From positions 1-64,000 of the forward strand of contig CAVVAM010000003.1 in the NCBI GenBank assembly GCA_963746265.1: 64,000 bases of DNA, read 5' to 3'. The position numbers and the translations under genes are program-made. The stretch is from Ilumatobacter sp963746265. Lineage in GTDB: Bacteria > Actinomycetota > Acidimicrobiia > Acidimicrobiales > Ilumatobacteraceae. Below the pieces are notes generated by a model. The model was not told the origin of the DNA. It worked only from the letters and a program-made list of their open reading frames with translations, and searched no databases. Positions 8,403 through 16,961 of this stretch are shown piece by piece (within the stretch, counting starts at the first letter, position 1; every line of letters begins with the position of its first letter).

Positions 8403-9473
8403 GTGGCGTATCAAGCTGAATACATCTGGCTCGACGGAACCGAGCCGACCAACCTGCTTCGCAGCAAGACCCGAATCCTGCACGACGAGATCTCCGAACC
8501 GCCGATCTGGGGATTCGACGGCTCGTCGACGAATCAGGCGACCGGCGACAAGTCGGACTGCGTGCTGAAGCCGGTGTTCCACTGCCACGATCCGATCCGC
8601 GGCGGCCGGAACATCCTGGTGATGTGCGAGGTCATGGTCGCATCGACCGGCCGGCCGCACGTCACCGACACCCGCGCCGCCTGCGCGCGTGTGGAGAAGA
8701 AGTACGCCGACCGTGAGATGTGGTTCGGGCTGGAGCAGGAGTACACGATGCTCCGCGTCGACGGCACACCGATCGGATTCCCCCCGGGCGGCGGCCACCC
8801 GGCGCCACAGGGCCCGTACTACTGCGGTGTCGGCACCGGTCGGATCATGGGCCGCGAGATCGTCGAGCGGCACACCCAGGCATGCATCGACGCCGGCCTG
8901 TCCATCTCGGGCACCAACCCCGAGGTCATGCCCGGACAGTGGGAGTTCCAGATCGGTCCGCTCGGTCCGACCGCCGTCGGTGACCAGTTGCACGTGGCCC
9001 GCTGGCTCCTGCACCGGATCGCCGAGGACTACGACGTCGTCATCAGCCTCGACGCCAAGCCGGTGAAGGGCGACTGGAACGGCGCCGGCTGCCACACGAA
9101 CTTCTCGAACGTGGCGATGCGCGAGAACTACGAAGCGATCATCAACGCCTGCGAGGCGATCGGCGACAACTACATGGAGCTCGTGGAGAACTACGGCCAC
9201 GACATCGAGAGCCGGCTCACGGGTCTCCACGAGACCGCTCCGTGGAACGAGTTCAGCTACGGCCTGTCCGACCGTGGTGCCTCGATCCGCATCCCGTGGC
9301 AGGTGGAGAAGGACGGCAAGGGATACGCCGAAGATCGTCGACCCAACGCGAACTGCGATCCGTACGTGGTCTCCCGCATGATCACCGAGATCATCTGCGA
9401 GTCGCTCGAGCCGAAGACGGGCAAGAAGGTCAAGAAGACGGTCGCCAAGAAGAAGGCCGCCGCCAAGAAGTGA
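8403..9473 (+). CDS. glnII: Glutamine synthetase type II (eukaryotic-like GSII)
   Basis: A 356-residue glutamine synthetase of the short type II class: ATP-dependent condensation of ammonium and glutamate in the cytoplasm. Seen: WGFDGSST at 36-43, GLEQEYT (metal-binding glutamates), NGAGCHTNFS (ATP/glutamate loop), and NANCDPYVV near the C-terminus. I chose GTG 8403 rather than an earlier in-frame ATG because AAGGA lies 7 nt before it and the GSII family begins with this segment (AEYIWLDG). The protein ends in a Lys/Ala-rich tail (KKVKKTVAKKKAAAKK) that I do not expect in GSII. It is followed by a strong terminator, so it is separate from glnA. Confidence 0.93.
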   Translation: MAYQAEYIWLDGTEPTNLLRSKTRILHDEISEPPIWGFDGSSTNQATGDKSDCVLKPVFHCHDPIRGGRNILVMCEVMVASTGRPHVTDTRAACARVEKKYADREMWFGLEQEYTMLRVDGTPIGFPPGGGHPAPQGPYYCGVGTGRIMGREIVERHTQACIDAGLSISGTNPEVMPGQWEFQIGPLGPTAVGDQLHVARWLLHRIAEDYDVVISLDAKPVKGDWNGAGCHTNFSNVAMRENYEAIINACEAIGDNYMELVENYGHDIESRLTGLHETAPWNEFSYGLSDRGASIRIPWQVEKDGKGYAEDRRPNANCDPYVVSRMITEIICESLEPKTGKKVKKTVAKKKAAAKK

Positions 9474-9497
9474 CCAGCTCAGGCGTGAGCTGAATCG

Positions 9498-9534
9498 ACG
9501 GACGGGAGCCCCTCGGGGCTCCCGTCCGTGTTTT
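9498..9534 (+). terminator. Rho-independent terminator after glnII
   Basis: A perfect inverted repeat ACGGACGGGAGCC / GGCTCCCGTCCGT (13 bp) encloses a 6-nt loop and is followed by GTTTT. It lies 25 bp after the glnII stop and separates glnII from glnA. Confidence 0.9.
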
Positions 9535-9588
9535 CCGCCGAACCAGCCGCTTTCGAAACGGCACCGAACCCACCAGACTGGAACCACG

Positions 9589-10926
9589 ATGCTCGATCAA
9601 CACCGCGACTACGTGCTGCGCACCGTGGAGGAGCGCGGCGTCCGCCTCGTGCGGCTGTGGTTCACCGACGTGCTCGGGAACCTCAAGAGCTTCGCGATCA
9701 GCCCGGCCGAACTCGAGAACGCGCTCGAGGACGGCATGACGTTCGACGGGTCGTCGATCGACGGGTTCTCACGGATCCAGGAATCGGACGTGCTCGCGGT
9801 CCCGGATCCCGACACGTTCGAGCTGATCCCCTGGAGCGAGCCGGGTGCGGCAGAGGCCCGGGTCTTCTGCGACATCCAGAACCTGGACGGCACGCCGTTC
9901 CAGGGCGATCCGCGCCAGGTGCTGCGGCGCCACGTGCAATCGGCCCACGACCACGGCCTCACGTTCTACATCGCGCCCGACATCGAGTTCTTCTACTTCG
10001 AGCAGCCCGAGCGCGGGCAACGTCCGACACCGCTCGACCAGGGCAGCTACTTCGACCTCACCACCCGTGACGCGGCCGGCGATCTCCGCAAGGAGACGAT
10101 CCGCAAGCTCGAGCAGATGAGCATCCCTGTCGAGTACAGCTTCCACGAGGACTCCCCCAGCCAGCAGGAGATCGACCTGCGGCACACCGATGCGCTCACG
10201 ATGGCCGACAGCGTGATGACGTTCCGGCTCGTCGTGAAAGAGGTTGCGGCGAGTCAGGGGGTCCATGCCACGTTCATGCCCAAGCCTCTCGCCGGGCTGC
10301 AAGGTTCGGGGATGCACCTCCACATGTCGCTGTTCCGCGGCGACGAGAACGCGTTCTTCGACCACGACGACGAACACCAGTTGTCACCCCTGGCGAAGTC
10401 GTTCATGGCGGGCTTGATCACGCACGCTGCCGAAATCACAGCGATCACCAACCAGACCGTCAACAGTTACAAGCGGCTGGTTCCCGGCTTCGAGGCCCCC
10501 GTGCACATCAGCTGGGCCCGCAACAACCGCAGTGGCCTCATCCGGGTGCCGATCGCGAAGAAGGGCAACCCACTCGCGACCCGGATCGAGTACCGGTCCC
10601 CCGATCCCGGCTGCAACCCGTACCTCGCGTTCAGTCTGCTCCTGGCCGCCGGCATGCGCGGCATCCAGGAGGAGTACGAGCTGCCGGAGGAGGCGGACGC
10701 CAATCTCTTCGAGATGGACGATGCGGCGCTGACCAAGCTGGGCATCAACCAGCTCCCCCAGTCGCTCTCCGACGCGCTCCACACGATGGAGCGGTCCGAA
10801 CTGGTGCAGGAGGCGCTGGGCGAACACATCTTCGAGTGGTTCCTCCGCAACAAGCGGCGCGAGTGGCGCGACTACAAGACCCATGTCAGCCAGTTCGAGC
10901 TCGATCGATACCTGGGGTCGATGTGA
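9589..10926 (+). CDS. glnA: Glutamine synthetase type I, alpha subfamily
   Basis: A 445-residue dodecameric-type glutamine synthetase. Seen: MTFDGSSIDGF at 50-60, APDIEFFYF (metal-binding Glu), FMPKPLAGLQGSGMHLHMSL (ATP-binding loop), NSYKRLVPGFEAPVHISW, and EYRSPDPGCNPYLAFS. The length and the absence of the roughly 25-residue insertion indicate the GSI-alpha class. The position of the adenylylated tyrosine in GSI-beta (NLYDLP) reads ANLFEMDD here, so covalent inactivation by GlnE is unlikely. The stop codon overlaps the start of a GlnR-like regulator, tying the enzyme to its probable regulator. The region before the ATG contains GAAAC and GAACC 11 bp apart, a weak candidate GlnR site. Confidence 0.95.
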   Translation: MLDQHRDYVLRTVEERGVRLVRLWFTDVLGNLKSFAISPAELENALEDGMTFDGSSIDGFSRIQESDVLAVPDPDTFELIPWSEPGAAEARVFCDIQNLDGTPFQGDPRQVLRRHVQSAHDHGLTFYIAPDIEFFYFEQPERGQRPTPLDQGSYFDLTTRDAAGDLRKETIRKLEQMSIPVEYSFHEDSPSQQEIDLRHTDALTMADSVMTFRLVVKEVAASQGVHATFMPKPLAGLQGSGMHLHMSLFRGDENAFFDHDDEHQLSPLAKSFMAGLITHAAEITAITNQTVNSYKRLVPGFEAPVHISWARNNRSGLIRVPIAKKGNPLATRIEYRSPDPGCNPYLAFSLLLAAGMRGIQEEYELPEEADANLFEMDDAALTKLGINQLPQSLSDALHTMERSELVQEALGEHIFEWFLRNKRREWRDYKTHVSQFELDRYLGSM

Positions 10927-11621
10927 GCCAGCACGATCACCGGTCGATCGCCGTGTTCGCCGATCCGGTGGGTCCCGACGTCGCCCGCGTGCTCGATCTC
11001 GCCGGCTATTCGTGGAAGGCGGTCGCGTCCGCCGACGAGGCCGGCGACCACGAACCGGCCGACGGGTGGGCGGGTGCTGTCATCGACTGCTCCGAGGCAA
11101 CGGAGAGCACGTGGGCCTTCGCCCGCAGCCTCCGCAAGGACAACGCTTCGATCGCGGTGATGGTGCTGATCGGCGGTGCTCAGCTCGCCGACCTGGAACT
11201 CCGCGACGATCTGTACGACGACTTCTGTCTCGTACCGTTCCACCCGGCCGAGTTCGAGGCCCGGATGCGCCATCTGATGTGGTCGAACAACGGCGACGCC
11301 GAGGTCCGTACCGACCTCGTGGAGTACGGCGACCTGCTGCTCAATCTCGAGACGTACCAGGCCACGATCGCGGCCCGACCGCTCGACCTGACCTACATGG
11401 AGTACGAATTGCTGAAGTTCCTGGCCCAGAACCCGGGCAAGGTCTTCACCCGGGAGATCCTGCTGTCACGGGTCTGGGGCTACGAGTACTACGGCGGTGC
11501 GCGCACCGTCGACGTACACGTCCGGCGCCTGCGCGCCAAGCTCGGCGAGGAGCACGCCAACCTGATCGCCACGGTGCGTTCGGTCGGCTACCGATTCGGT
11601 CAGTCCCGCTGGGGCAGCTGA
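10923..11621 (+). CDS. glnR: GlnR-type orphan response regulator (OmpR family)
   Basis: A 232-residue DNA-binding protein: a degenerate receiver domain (about 5-120) followed by an OmpR-type winged helix (about 135-228). The winged helix (LDLTYMEYELLKFLAQNPGK, then VFTREILLSRVWGYEYYGG, TVDVHVRRLRAKLG, VRSVGYRF) closely matches what I know of Streptomyces GlnR, the orphan nitrogen regulator. The receiver keeps one candidate Asp (AVIDC, D55) but lacks the usual acidic pocket and DxxMP context, as in GlnR. No sensor kinase gene is adjacent. GTG 10923 overlaps the glnA stop (GTGA), so it is co-translated with glnA. It probably controls glnA and glnII; that is inference from context. Confidence 0.82.
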   Translation: MSQHDHRSIAVFADPVGPDVARVLDLAGYSWKAVASADEAGDHEPADGWAGAVIDCSEATESTWAFARSLRKDNASIAVMVLIGGAQLADLELRDDLYDDFCLVPFHPAEFEARMRHLMWSNNGDAEVRTDLVEYGDLLLNLETYQATIAARPLDLTYMEYELLKFLAQNPGKVFTREILLSRVWGYEYYGGARTVDVHVRRLRAKLGEEHANLIATVRSVGYRFGQSRWGS

Positions 11622-11715
11622 CGCAGCCACCGACGACCCGGCGTCGCCGATGCTGCGGCGTGGCTGTGGAACCGTCGGCAGCGATCCCGCTTCGACATCG
11701 TCGCGAGCGCGGTGC

Positions 11716-13971
11716 TCACCAGTCGGCGTCACCCGACGGCACGTCCAGCACCGGACCCTCGGGACCCGCGCCGTCGTCCGATCGAGCCGACGCACCGAAG
11801 GGTCGATCGGGGATGCACGGCTGGGCCGCGCCGAGATTCCAGAGACCCTCGAGGTCGCCCGGCCCGAAGCCGGGCTGACTTCCGAGCGAGAAGTACATCA
11901 ACTCGGTCGGGTCGCCGACGTGATCGAGACCCAGCATGTGGCCCAGCTCGTGCATCCAGACGCGTTCCTGGATGCTCTCACTGGCGTCGACGTCGACCAT
12001 CGCGCCACCCGACGATCGCCTCGCCCACAGGGTGCCGTCGTCGATCCAGGCCGACGAAGCCGAGCCCCCGAGACCGATGACCGAACCGGCGAGATCGGGC
12101 GTCGCGGTCTGGTCCGAGAAAACGAGCACCGCGTCGGCGCCGCTGGCGGCGGGCACCGAGAGATCGAGCCCGGCCGACGTCGTGCCCACGAAGACGAAGT
12201 CGAGCGCCGTCGCCTGCTCGACGGTGGCGATCGCGCTGTTCAACAGGGCGATCTCGGCGGGCGTCGCCCGGTCGGCGTTCACGAGGTACTCGATCGGTTG
12301 GCACGGATTCCAGCGCGCCGGCTGCGTCTGGCCGCTGAAGGTGTACGTCGTGAGGAACGCGAACGTACCCGTGGTCGGTGAGCTGGCCGGTGGCAGGGTC
12401 GTGGACGGCGGCACCACCGTCGCCACCGGACTCGGCATCGTCGTCGTGGTGGTGGAGGAGACGGACGTCGTCGTGGTGGTGGACGTCGTTGTGGTGGTGG
12501 ACGTGGTCGTGGTGGTCGTGGTGGTCGGCGCGGTGGTGCTCGTCGTCGGGCCGCCGATCGTCGTGGTCGTCGGGGCGGCGACCGTGGTGGTCGTCGCAGC
12601 CGGCATCGTGGTCGTGGTGGCGACGATCGTGGTGGAGCCGCTGGTCGTCACGGCGGTCGTGGTCGGTCCGGTCGTGGTGGCGCCGTTCGTCGCAGCCGGC
12701 ACGAACCCGTTCACATCGACCACCAGATCGGTCTCCGCCAACGAGAACACACACACCTTCCCCCCACCACCCACCTTCGCCAACACCGCATTCGGCACCA
12801 CATCACCAGCCGCATAGTTCACACTCGACGCACCCGGCACCGCCGACCCACACGGAAACACCGTCAAGAACCCCGCCGCCGCCGGCGCCACCGCCGTCAC
12901 GTTCAACATCACCGCCGACACATCCACATCCACACCACCACGACCCGCCACCAACACCTCCGTCACCGAACCCGCACCAACACGACCACCACCCGCCAAC
13001 ACCCCATCCACCGTCACCTCACCCACACGCGACTCGAACACCCGCGCCGGCACCACCGACACCGGCGAACCACCAGCCGGCACGAACCCGTTCACATCGA
13101 CCACCAGATCGGTCTCCGCCAACGAGAACACACACACCTTCCCCCCACCACCCACCTTCGCCAACACCGCATTCGGCACCACATCACCAGCCGCATAGTT
13201 CACACTCGACGCACCCGGCACCGCCGACCCACACGGAAACACCGTCAAGAACCCCGCCGCCGCCGGCGCCACCGCCGTCACGTTCAACATCACCGCCGAC
13301 ACATCCACATCCACACCACCACGACCCGCCACCAACACCTCCGTCACCGAACCCGCACCAACACGACCACCACCCGCCAACACCCCATCCACCGTCACCT
13401 CGCCCACACGCGACTCGAACACCCGCGCCGGCACCACCGACACCGGCGAACCACCAGCCGGCACGAACCCGTTCACATCGACCACCAGATCGGTCTCCGC
13501 CAACGAGAACACACACACCTTCCCCCCACCACCCACCTTCGCCAACACCGCATTCGGCACCACATCACCAGCCGCATAGTTCACACTCGACGCACCCGGC
13601 ACCGCCGACCCACACGGAAACACCGTCAAGAACCCCGCCGCCGCCGGCGCCACCGCCGTCACGTTCAACATCACCGCCGACACATCCACATCCACACCAC
13701 CACGACCCGCCACCAACACCTCCGTCACCGAACCCGCACCAACACGACCACCACCCGCCAACACCCCATCCACCGTCACCTCACCCACACGCGACTCGAA
13801 CACCCGCGCCGGCACCACCGACTGGAGCGCGATCGGAGCCGAGCGGGCCACCGGCCGATTCGTCGTCACCCCCACGACCAGCAGACCTGCGAGGAGCGCG
13901 AGCACGGCGGCGAGCCGCGCCGGCCGAGAGCATCGGTCGCGATCCCCCACATCGTTCGTGTTCTTCGTCAT
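11716..13971 (-). CDS. Secreted metzincin-like protease with three surface repeats and Thr-rich linker
   Basis: A 751-residue predicted exoprotein. Signal peptide/anchor at about 18-35; three nearly identical 127-residue repeats (51-177, 178-304, 305-425) starting SVVPARVFESRVGEV and ending LVVDVNGFVPAG; a linker of mostly Thr with Pro/Ser (about 427-545); and a C-terminal protease domain with the zinc motif HELGHMLGLDH at 674-684 (HExxHxxGxxH) and a downstream ELMY that could be the Met-turn. The repeat type recurs in actinobacterial surface proteins and probably mediates adhesion or wall contact; that role is inference. ATG 13971 is preferred over an upstream GTG because GGGAG lies 5 nt before it. 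Repeat codon use is strongly biased to GT-rich codons. Confidence 0.85.
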   Translation of the reverse strand: MTKNTNDVGDRDRCSRPARLAAVLALLAGLLVVGVTTNRPVARSAPIALQSVVPARVFESRVGEVTVDGVLAGGGRVGAGSVTEVLVAGRGGVDVDVSAVMLNVTAVAPAAAGFLTVFPCGSAVPGASSVNYAAGDVVPNAVLAKVGGGGKVCVFSLAETDLVVDVNGFVPAGGSPVSVVPARVFESRVGEVTVDGVLAGGGRVGAGSVTEVLVAGRGGVDVDVSAVMLNVTAVAPAAAGFLTVFPCGSAVPGASSVNYAAGDVVPNAVLAKVGGGGKVCVFSLAETDLVVDVNGFVPAGGSPVSVVPARVFESRVGEVTVDGVLAGGGRVGAGSVTEVLVAGRGGVDVDVSAVMLNVTAVAPAAAGFLTVFPCGSAVPGASSVNYAAGDVVPNAVLAKVGGGGKVCVFSLAETDLVVDVNGFVPAATNGATTTGPTTTAVTTSGSTTIVATTTTMPAATTTTVAAPTTTTIGGPTTSTTAPTTTTTTTTSTTTTTSTTTTTSVSSTTTTTMPSPVATVVPPSTTLPPASSPTTGTFAFLTTYTFSGQTQPARWNPCQPIEYLVNADRATPAEIALLNSAIATVEQATALDFVFVGTTSAGLDLSVPAASGADAVLVFSDQTATPDLAGSVIGLGGSASSAWIDDGTLWARRSSGGAMVDVDASESIQERVWMHELGHMLGLDHVGDPTELMYFSLGSQPGFGPGDLEGLWNLGAAQPCIPDRPFGASARSDDGAGPEGPVLDVPSGDADW
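12697..13821 (-). repeat. Three in-frame tandem repeats of 381 bp
   Basis: Units are 13441-13821, 13060-13440 and 12697-13059 (the last is shorter, lacking the inter-repeat GGSPV segment). Comparing positions by eye I found one difference, a silent GGC/GGT at about 13403. Such identity implies recent duplication or ongoing gene conversion. The length is an exact multiple of three, so copy-number change keeps the frame. Confidence 0.95.
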
Positions 13972-14067
13972 CGGTACTCCCACGCGGTCGCCAAGGTGGT
14001 CATCGGTCGACTCCAGAGGCGGATCATGTCAGGTTTCACCCAAGAAGTCGGCACGTGCACCGACCGG

Positions 14068-15867
14068 ATGCGGGTCGCGAAGATCCACACGGTGCATCGG
14101 TCGAGGTGTCCTCGGGGCCTCCTGTCGACCGGTCGGGTACGATCGGGTCGGTGCCGGACCGAGACGGTCTCCGCCGCCTGGCGTACGCTGGGATCGAGAC
14201 TGGCCGCCATCTTCCACTCGATGAAGTCACCGTTGGCGGTGCTCTCGCGTGACCTGCACCACGTGGCGGCGAGCAGCGCATACCTGGAGATCACCGACCG
14301 ATCGGAGCGGGAGCTCCTCGGACGGAACATCTTCGAGGTGTTCCCCGAGAACCCCGCCGACCGCGATCACGACGGGCCGACGAGTTTGCGTCGCTCGTTG
14401 ACGGCCGTGCTCGAGACCGGGCAGGCCGATTCGATGCCCTTGATCCGCTACGACGTCGTCGATGACGGCGAGTTCCAGCCGCGCTACTGGCACGTCACCG
14501 ATCTCCCCATCTTCGACGCCGGCGGCAGGGTCGAGATGATCCTGAACAATCCGGAGGAGGTCACGACGTTCATCGACGAACGGCTCCGACTCCACGTCGA
14601 CGGACATCCGGTCAGCGCCACGTCGTCATCGCAGACCCGTGCCTTGGACAGCCTGTTCACATCGACGGTCGGCCGACTCCGCTCGCTCAACGACCTCGCG
14701 TCGTCGCTGGTCGGGGCCTCCGATCCGGTCGAGGTCGGGCGAGCGGTGATGCGTCACGGGCTGGCGATGGTCGAAGCGGCGGCCGGCTCGCTCGTGCTGG
14801 CCGACGGCGACCGATTCGAGTTCGTCGAGTCCGGCGGCGGCGAGCCGTCCGAAGCGTGGACGCCATTCGCGATCGAGCCGGGCCGCGACCCGTACTCGGA
14901 TGTGCTCTCGACAGGTGAGCCCGTCCTCTTCACGAACCGATCGGCATTCCTCGAGCGGTACCCGCAGCAACGATCGGTGGTCGAGTCCGGCGGCCATGAG
15001 GCGTGGGCCGTGCTGCGCTTGTACGCCGAGGAACAGCCGATGGGCGCGATCGGGGTGAAGTTCGACCGACCGACCCACTTCGACACACCCATCCGGCTCA
15101 CGCTCGCCAACCTGACCGCGCAGGCCGCGTCACGAGCGCAGCTCGTCGCACAGCGACCCGCCGCGATGCGCCCGGTCGAAGAGGCCTTCCAGCCTCGTCT
15201 CGATGCGATCGGCGGCGTACGCATGTCGCATCGTTACCGAGCCGCCGCGGTCGGGACCGATGCGGGCGGCGATTGGTATGACATCATCGACCTCGACGAT
15301 GCCACCAGCCTGATCACGATCGGCGACATCGCCAATCACGGGGTCGTCGCGATCGGCGAGATGGGCCGTGCGCGGTCGACGGTGCATGCGCTCGCCCACC
15401 AGGGTCTCGATCCGGCCAGGGTGACGACCGAGGCGGCACGGGTGCTCACGCAGCTCGCGTCGACCTTCACCACCGGCATCGTCGCAAGACTCGATCACGC
15501 CACGCGGGAACTCACGTGGTCGACCGCCGGTCATCCGCACCCGGTGCTGGTGGGAGCCGATGGCACGGTCGAGACGCTGGACCACACCCACGGCCCGCCG
15601 CTCGGGTCGGGCTTCGATCACGTCTACGATGCCAGCCGCCGATCGCTCGCCGACGGAGACACGCTCGTGCTGTACACCGACGGCCTCATCGAGGGTCCCG
15701 CGGGGTCGATCGACTCCGGCCTCGCCCAGCTGCAGCAGACGCTCGCGACGATCGACACGTCGGCTCCCGATCTCGCCGACCGCTTGTTCGATCGACTCTG
15801 CGAGAGCGATCGACCACGCGACGACATCGCGATCCTGACCATCAGGATCGAGGAGGCCGCCCACTGA
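14068..15867 (+). CDS. PAS-GAF-PP2C (SpoIIE/RsbU-type) serine phosphatase
   Basis: About 599 residues. Order: PAS-like domain (about 45-145, with TDRSERELLGRNIFEVFPEN), GAF domain (about 185-360), and SpoIIE-type PP2C phosphatase (about 385-595). The phosphatase signature is present: AVGTDAGGDWYDIIDLDD, IGDIANHG, STAGHPHPVLV, LVLYTDGLIE and RDDIAILTI, supplying the metal-binding aspartates. Such proteins usually dephosphorylate an anti-sigma-factor antagonist to release a stress sigma factor; no such partner is adjacent. There is no transmembrane segment. The start is uncertain: ATG 14068 is used, but ATG 14221 would remove an Arg-rich, unconvincing N-terminus while clipping the first PAS helix. 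Confidence 0.82.
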   Translation: MRVAKIHTVHRSRCPRGLLSTGRVRSGRCRTETVSAAWRTLGSRLAAIFHSMKSPLAVLSRDLHHVAASSAYLEITDRSERELLGRNIFEVFPENPADRDHDGPTSLRRSLTAVLETGQADSMPLIRYDVVDDGEFQPRYWHVTDLPIFDAGGRVEMILNNPEEVTTFIDERLRLHVDGHPVSATSSSQTRALDSLFTSTVGRLRSLNDLASSLVGASDPVEVGRAVMRHGLAMVEAAAGSLVLADGDRFEFVESGGGEPSEAWTPFAIEPGRDPYSDVLSTGEPVLFTNRSAFLERYPQQRSVVESGGHEAWAVLRLYAEEQPMGAIGVKFDRPTHFDTPIRLTLANLTAQAASRAQLVAQRPAAMRPVEEAFQPRLDAIGGVRMSHRYRAAAVGTDAGGDWYDIIDLDDATSLITIGDIANHGVVAIGEMGRARSTVHALAHQGLDPARVTTEAARVLTQLASTFTTGIVARLDHATRELTWSTAGHPHPVLVGADGTVETLDHTHGPPLGSGFDHVYDASRRSLADGDTLVLYTDGLIEGPAGSIDSGLAQLQQTLATIDTSAPDLADRLFDRLCESDRPRDDIAILTIRIEEAAH

Positions 15868-16013
15868 ACCCGCTCACCTCGGGCTCGGCGCGCGCCGGCG
15901 CCGCACGATCCAGCCGTTCCCCCGGGGTCAGCGCGATACTCGCCGACATCTTGTCCCGACCGGGGGACGGATCCGAAGCGTCACCTGCGACCAGCCGACG
16001 ACGACGTGTGGAC

Positions 16014-16790
16014 TCACTCTGCGAAGAGCACGTCGACCGAAGCGGCGATCGAATCGGCGAAGAGGTCCTGGCCGGACTGGGTGAGGTGAACGCCGTCCGA
16101 CGTGATCACGCCTTCCTCGGTCCCGTGCGAGTACCAATCGACGACCGCCGAACCACCGTCCCGGCGGCCGAGCTCGACACGGATCATACGATTGGCCCGG
16201 GCGACCGCCTCCTCACGACCTGCGATCCAGAGGTCGACCCAGATGACCGGATCGTCGGCGGGGATCAGATCGAGCACGTCACGCATCTCGGTGCGAAACT
16301 CGTCGAGCGACTCGTCGGACGCCACGTCGTTCGTCCCGAGCGCGATCACCCACACGCCGGGATCGGTCACCGATTCGATCGCCGCGACCGCGTCGGTCCC
16401 TGGTGGCAGGCGACTGCTCCCGCGACTCATCCGCCGACTCTCGACGCCGTCGATCGCGAGTACGTGCAGACCCCGGCGGACCAGTGCCCTGACGATCTCG
16501 TCCTCGGCCGACAGCGTCAACGAGTCGCCCACGACCGCGACCGTCGACGGTCGGCCGATCGTGGGCTCGACCAGTGTCTCGATCTCCTCGACGACACCGT
16601 CGAACTCGCTCGACACATCGAGTGGCTGGGCGACGTCGATGGTCGTCGGAACCGACGGGTCGGCAGTCCCGTCGACGTCCAACGCCTCCATGCCGAGTGC
16701 ATCGACACCGCTCGGTCGATCGTCCAGCCCGCAGGCGCCGAGCAGCAACACGAGTGCCGAAGCGATCAGAGGGGCCGAGCGACGAACCAC
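16014..16790 (-). CDS. SGNH/GDSL-type hydrolase lipoprotein
   Basis: A 258-residue lipoprotein. The signal peptide ends in LLGAC (about residues 16-20). The SGNH fold is indicated by VVGDSLTLS (block I, nucleophile Ser, about 85-93), IALGTNDVAS (block III) and SDGVHLTQSG (block V, catalytic Asp/His). Family members are esterases, lipases or O-acyl hydrolases acting on envelope or extracellular glycans; the substrate is unknown. The start is GTG 16790; a longer reading in another frame lacks these motifs. It is convergent with the phosphatase gene, 146 bp apart. Nothing else is recognisable in the 171 bp upstream. Confidence 0.85.
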   Translation of the reverse strand: MVRRSAPLIASALVLLLGACGLDDRPSGVDALGMEALDVDGTADPSVPTTIDVAQPLDVSSEFDGVVEEIETLVEPTIGRPSTVAVVGDSLTLSAEDEIVRALVRRGLHVLAIDGVESRRMSRGSSRLPPGTDAVAAIESVTDPGVWVIALGTNDVASDESLDEFRTEMRDVLDLIPADDPVIWVDLWIAGREEAVARANRMIRVELGRRDGGSAVVDWYSHGTEEGVITSDGVHLTQSGQDLFADSIAASVDVLFAE

Positions 16791-16961
16791 GACCGCCCAT
16801 TCTGCCGCTTACCGGCCGCGACGCGGCAGCATCGTTCGATCACGCCGGCGCACCTGCCGAGTGACACGCCCACCTGCACGGAGCCGTCCGTCCGTGCACG
16901 GACGGGCTGCCCGCTGCGCACGAGCGGCGTCCTCGCGACGAACGTGGCACGGCCACCGGTG

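Noticed and set aside
12697..13821. Possible CRISPR-like or satellite array
   Set aside because: The units are 381 bp, coding, in frame and contiguous without spacers.
12378..14252. Long Pro/His/Ser-rich plus-strand open frame opposite the repeat gene
   Set aside because: It is the mirror of the GT-rich repeats and Thr linker on the minus strand; the minus-strand reading has a signal peptide, repeats and an HExxH zinc motif, while this one has none.
15868..16013. Terminator between the convergent phosphatase and SGNH genes
   Set aside because: CCCCCGG and CCGGGGG can pair, but the loop is over 30 nt and no T-run follows on either strand.
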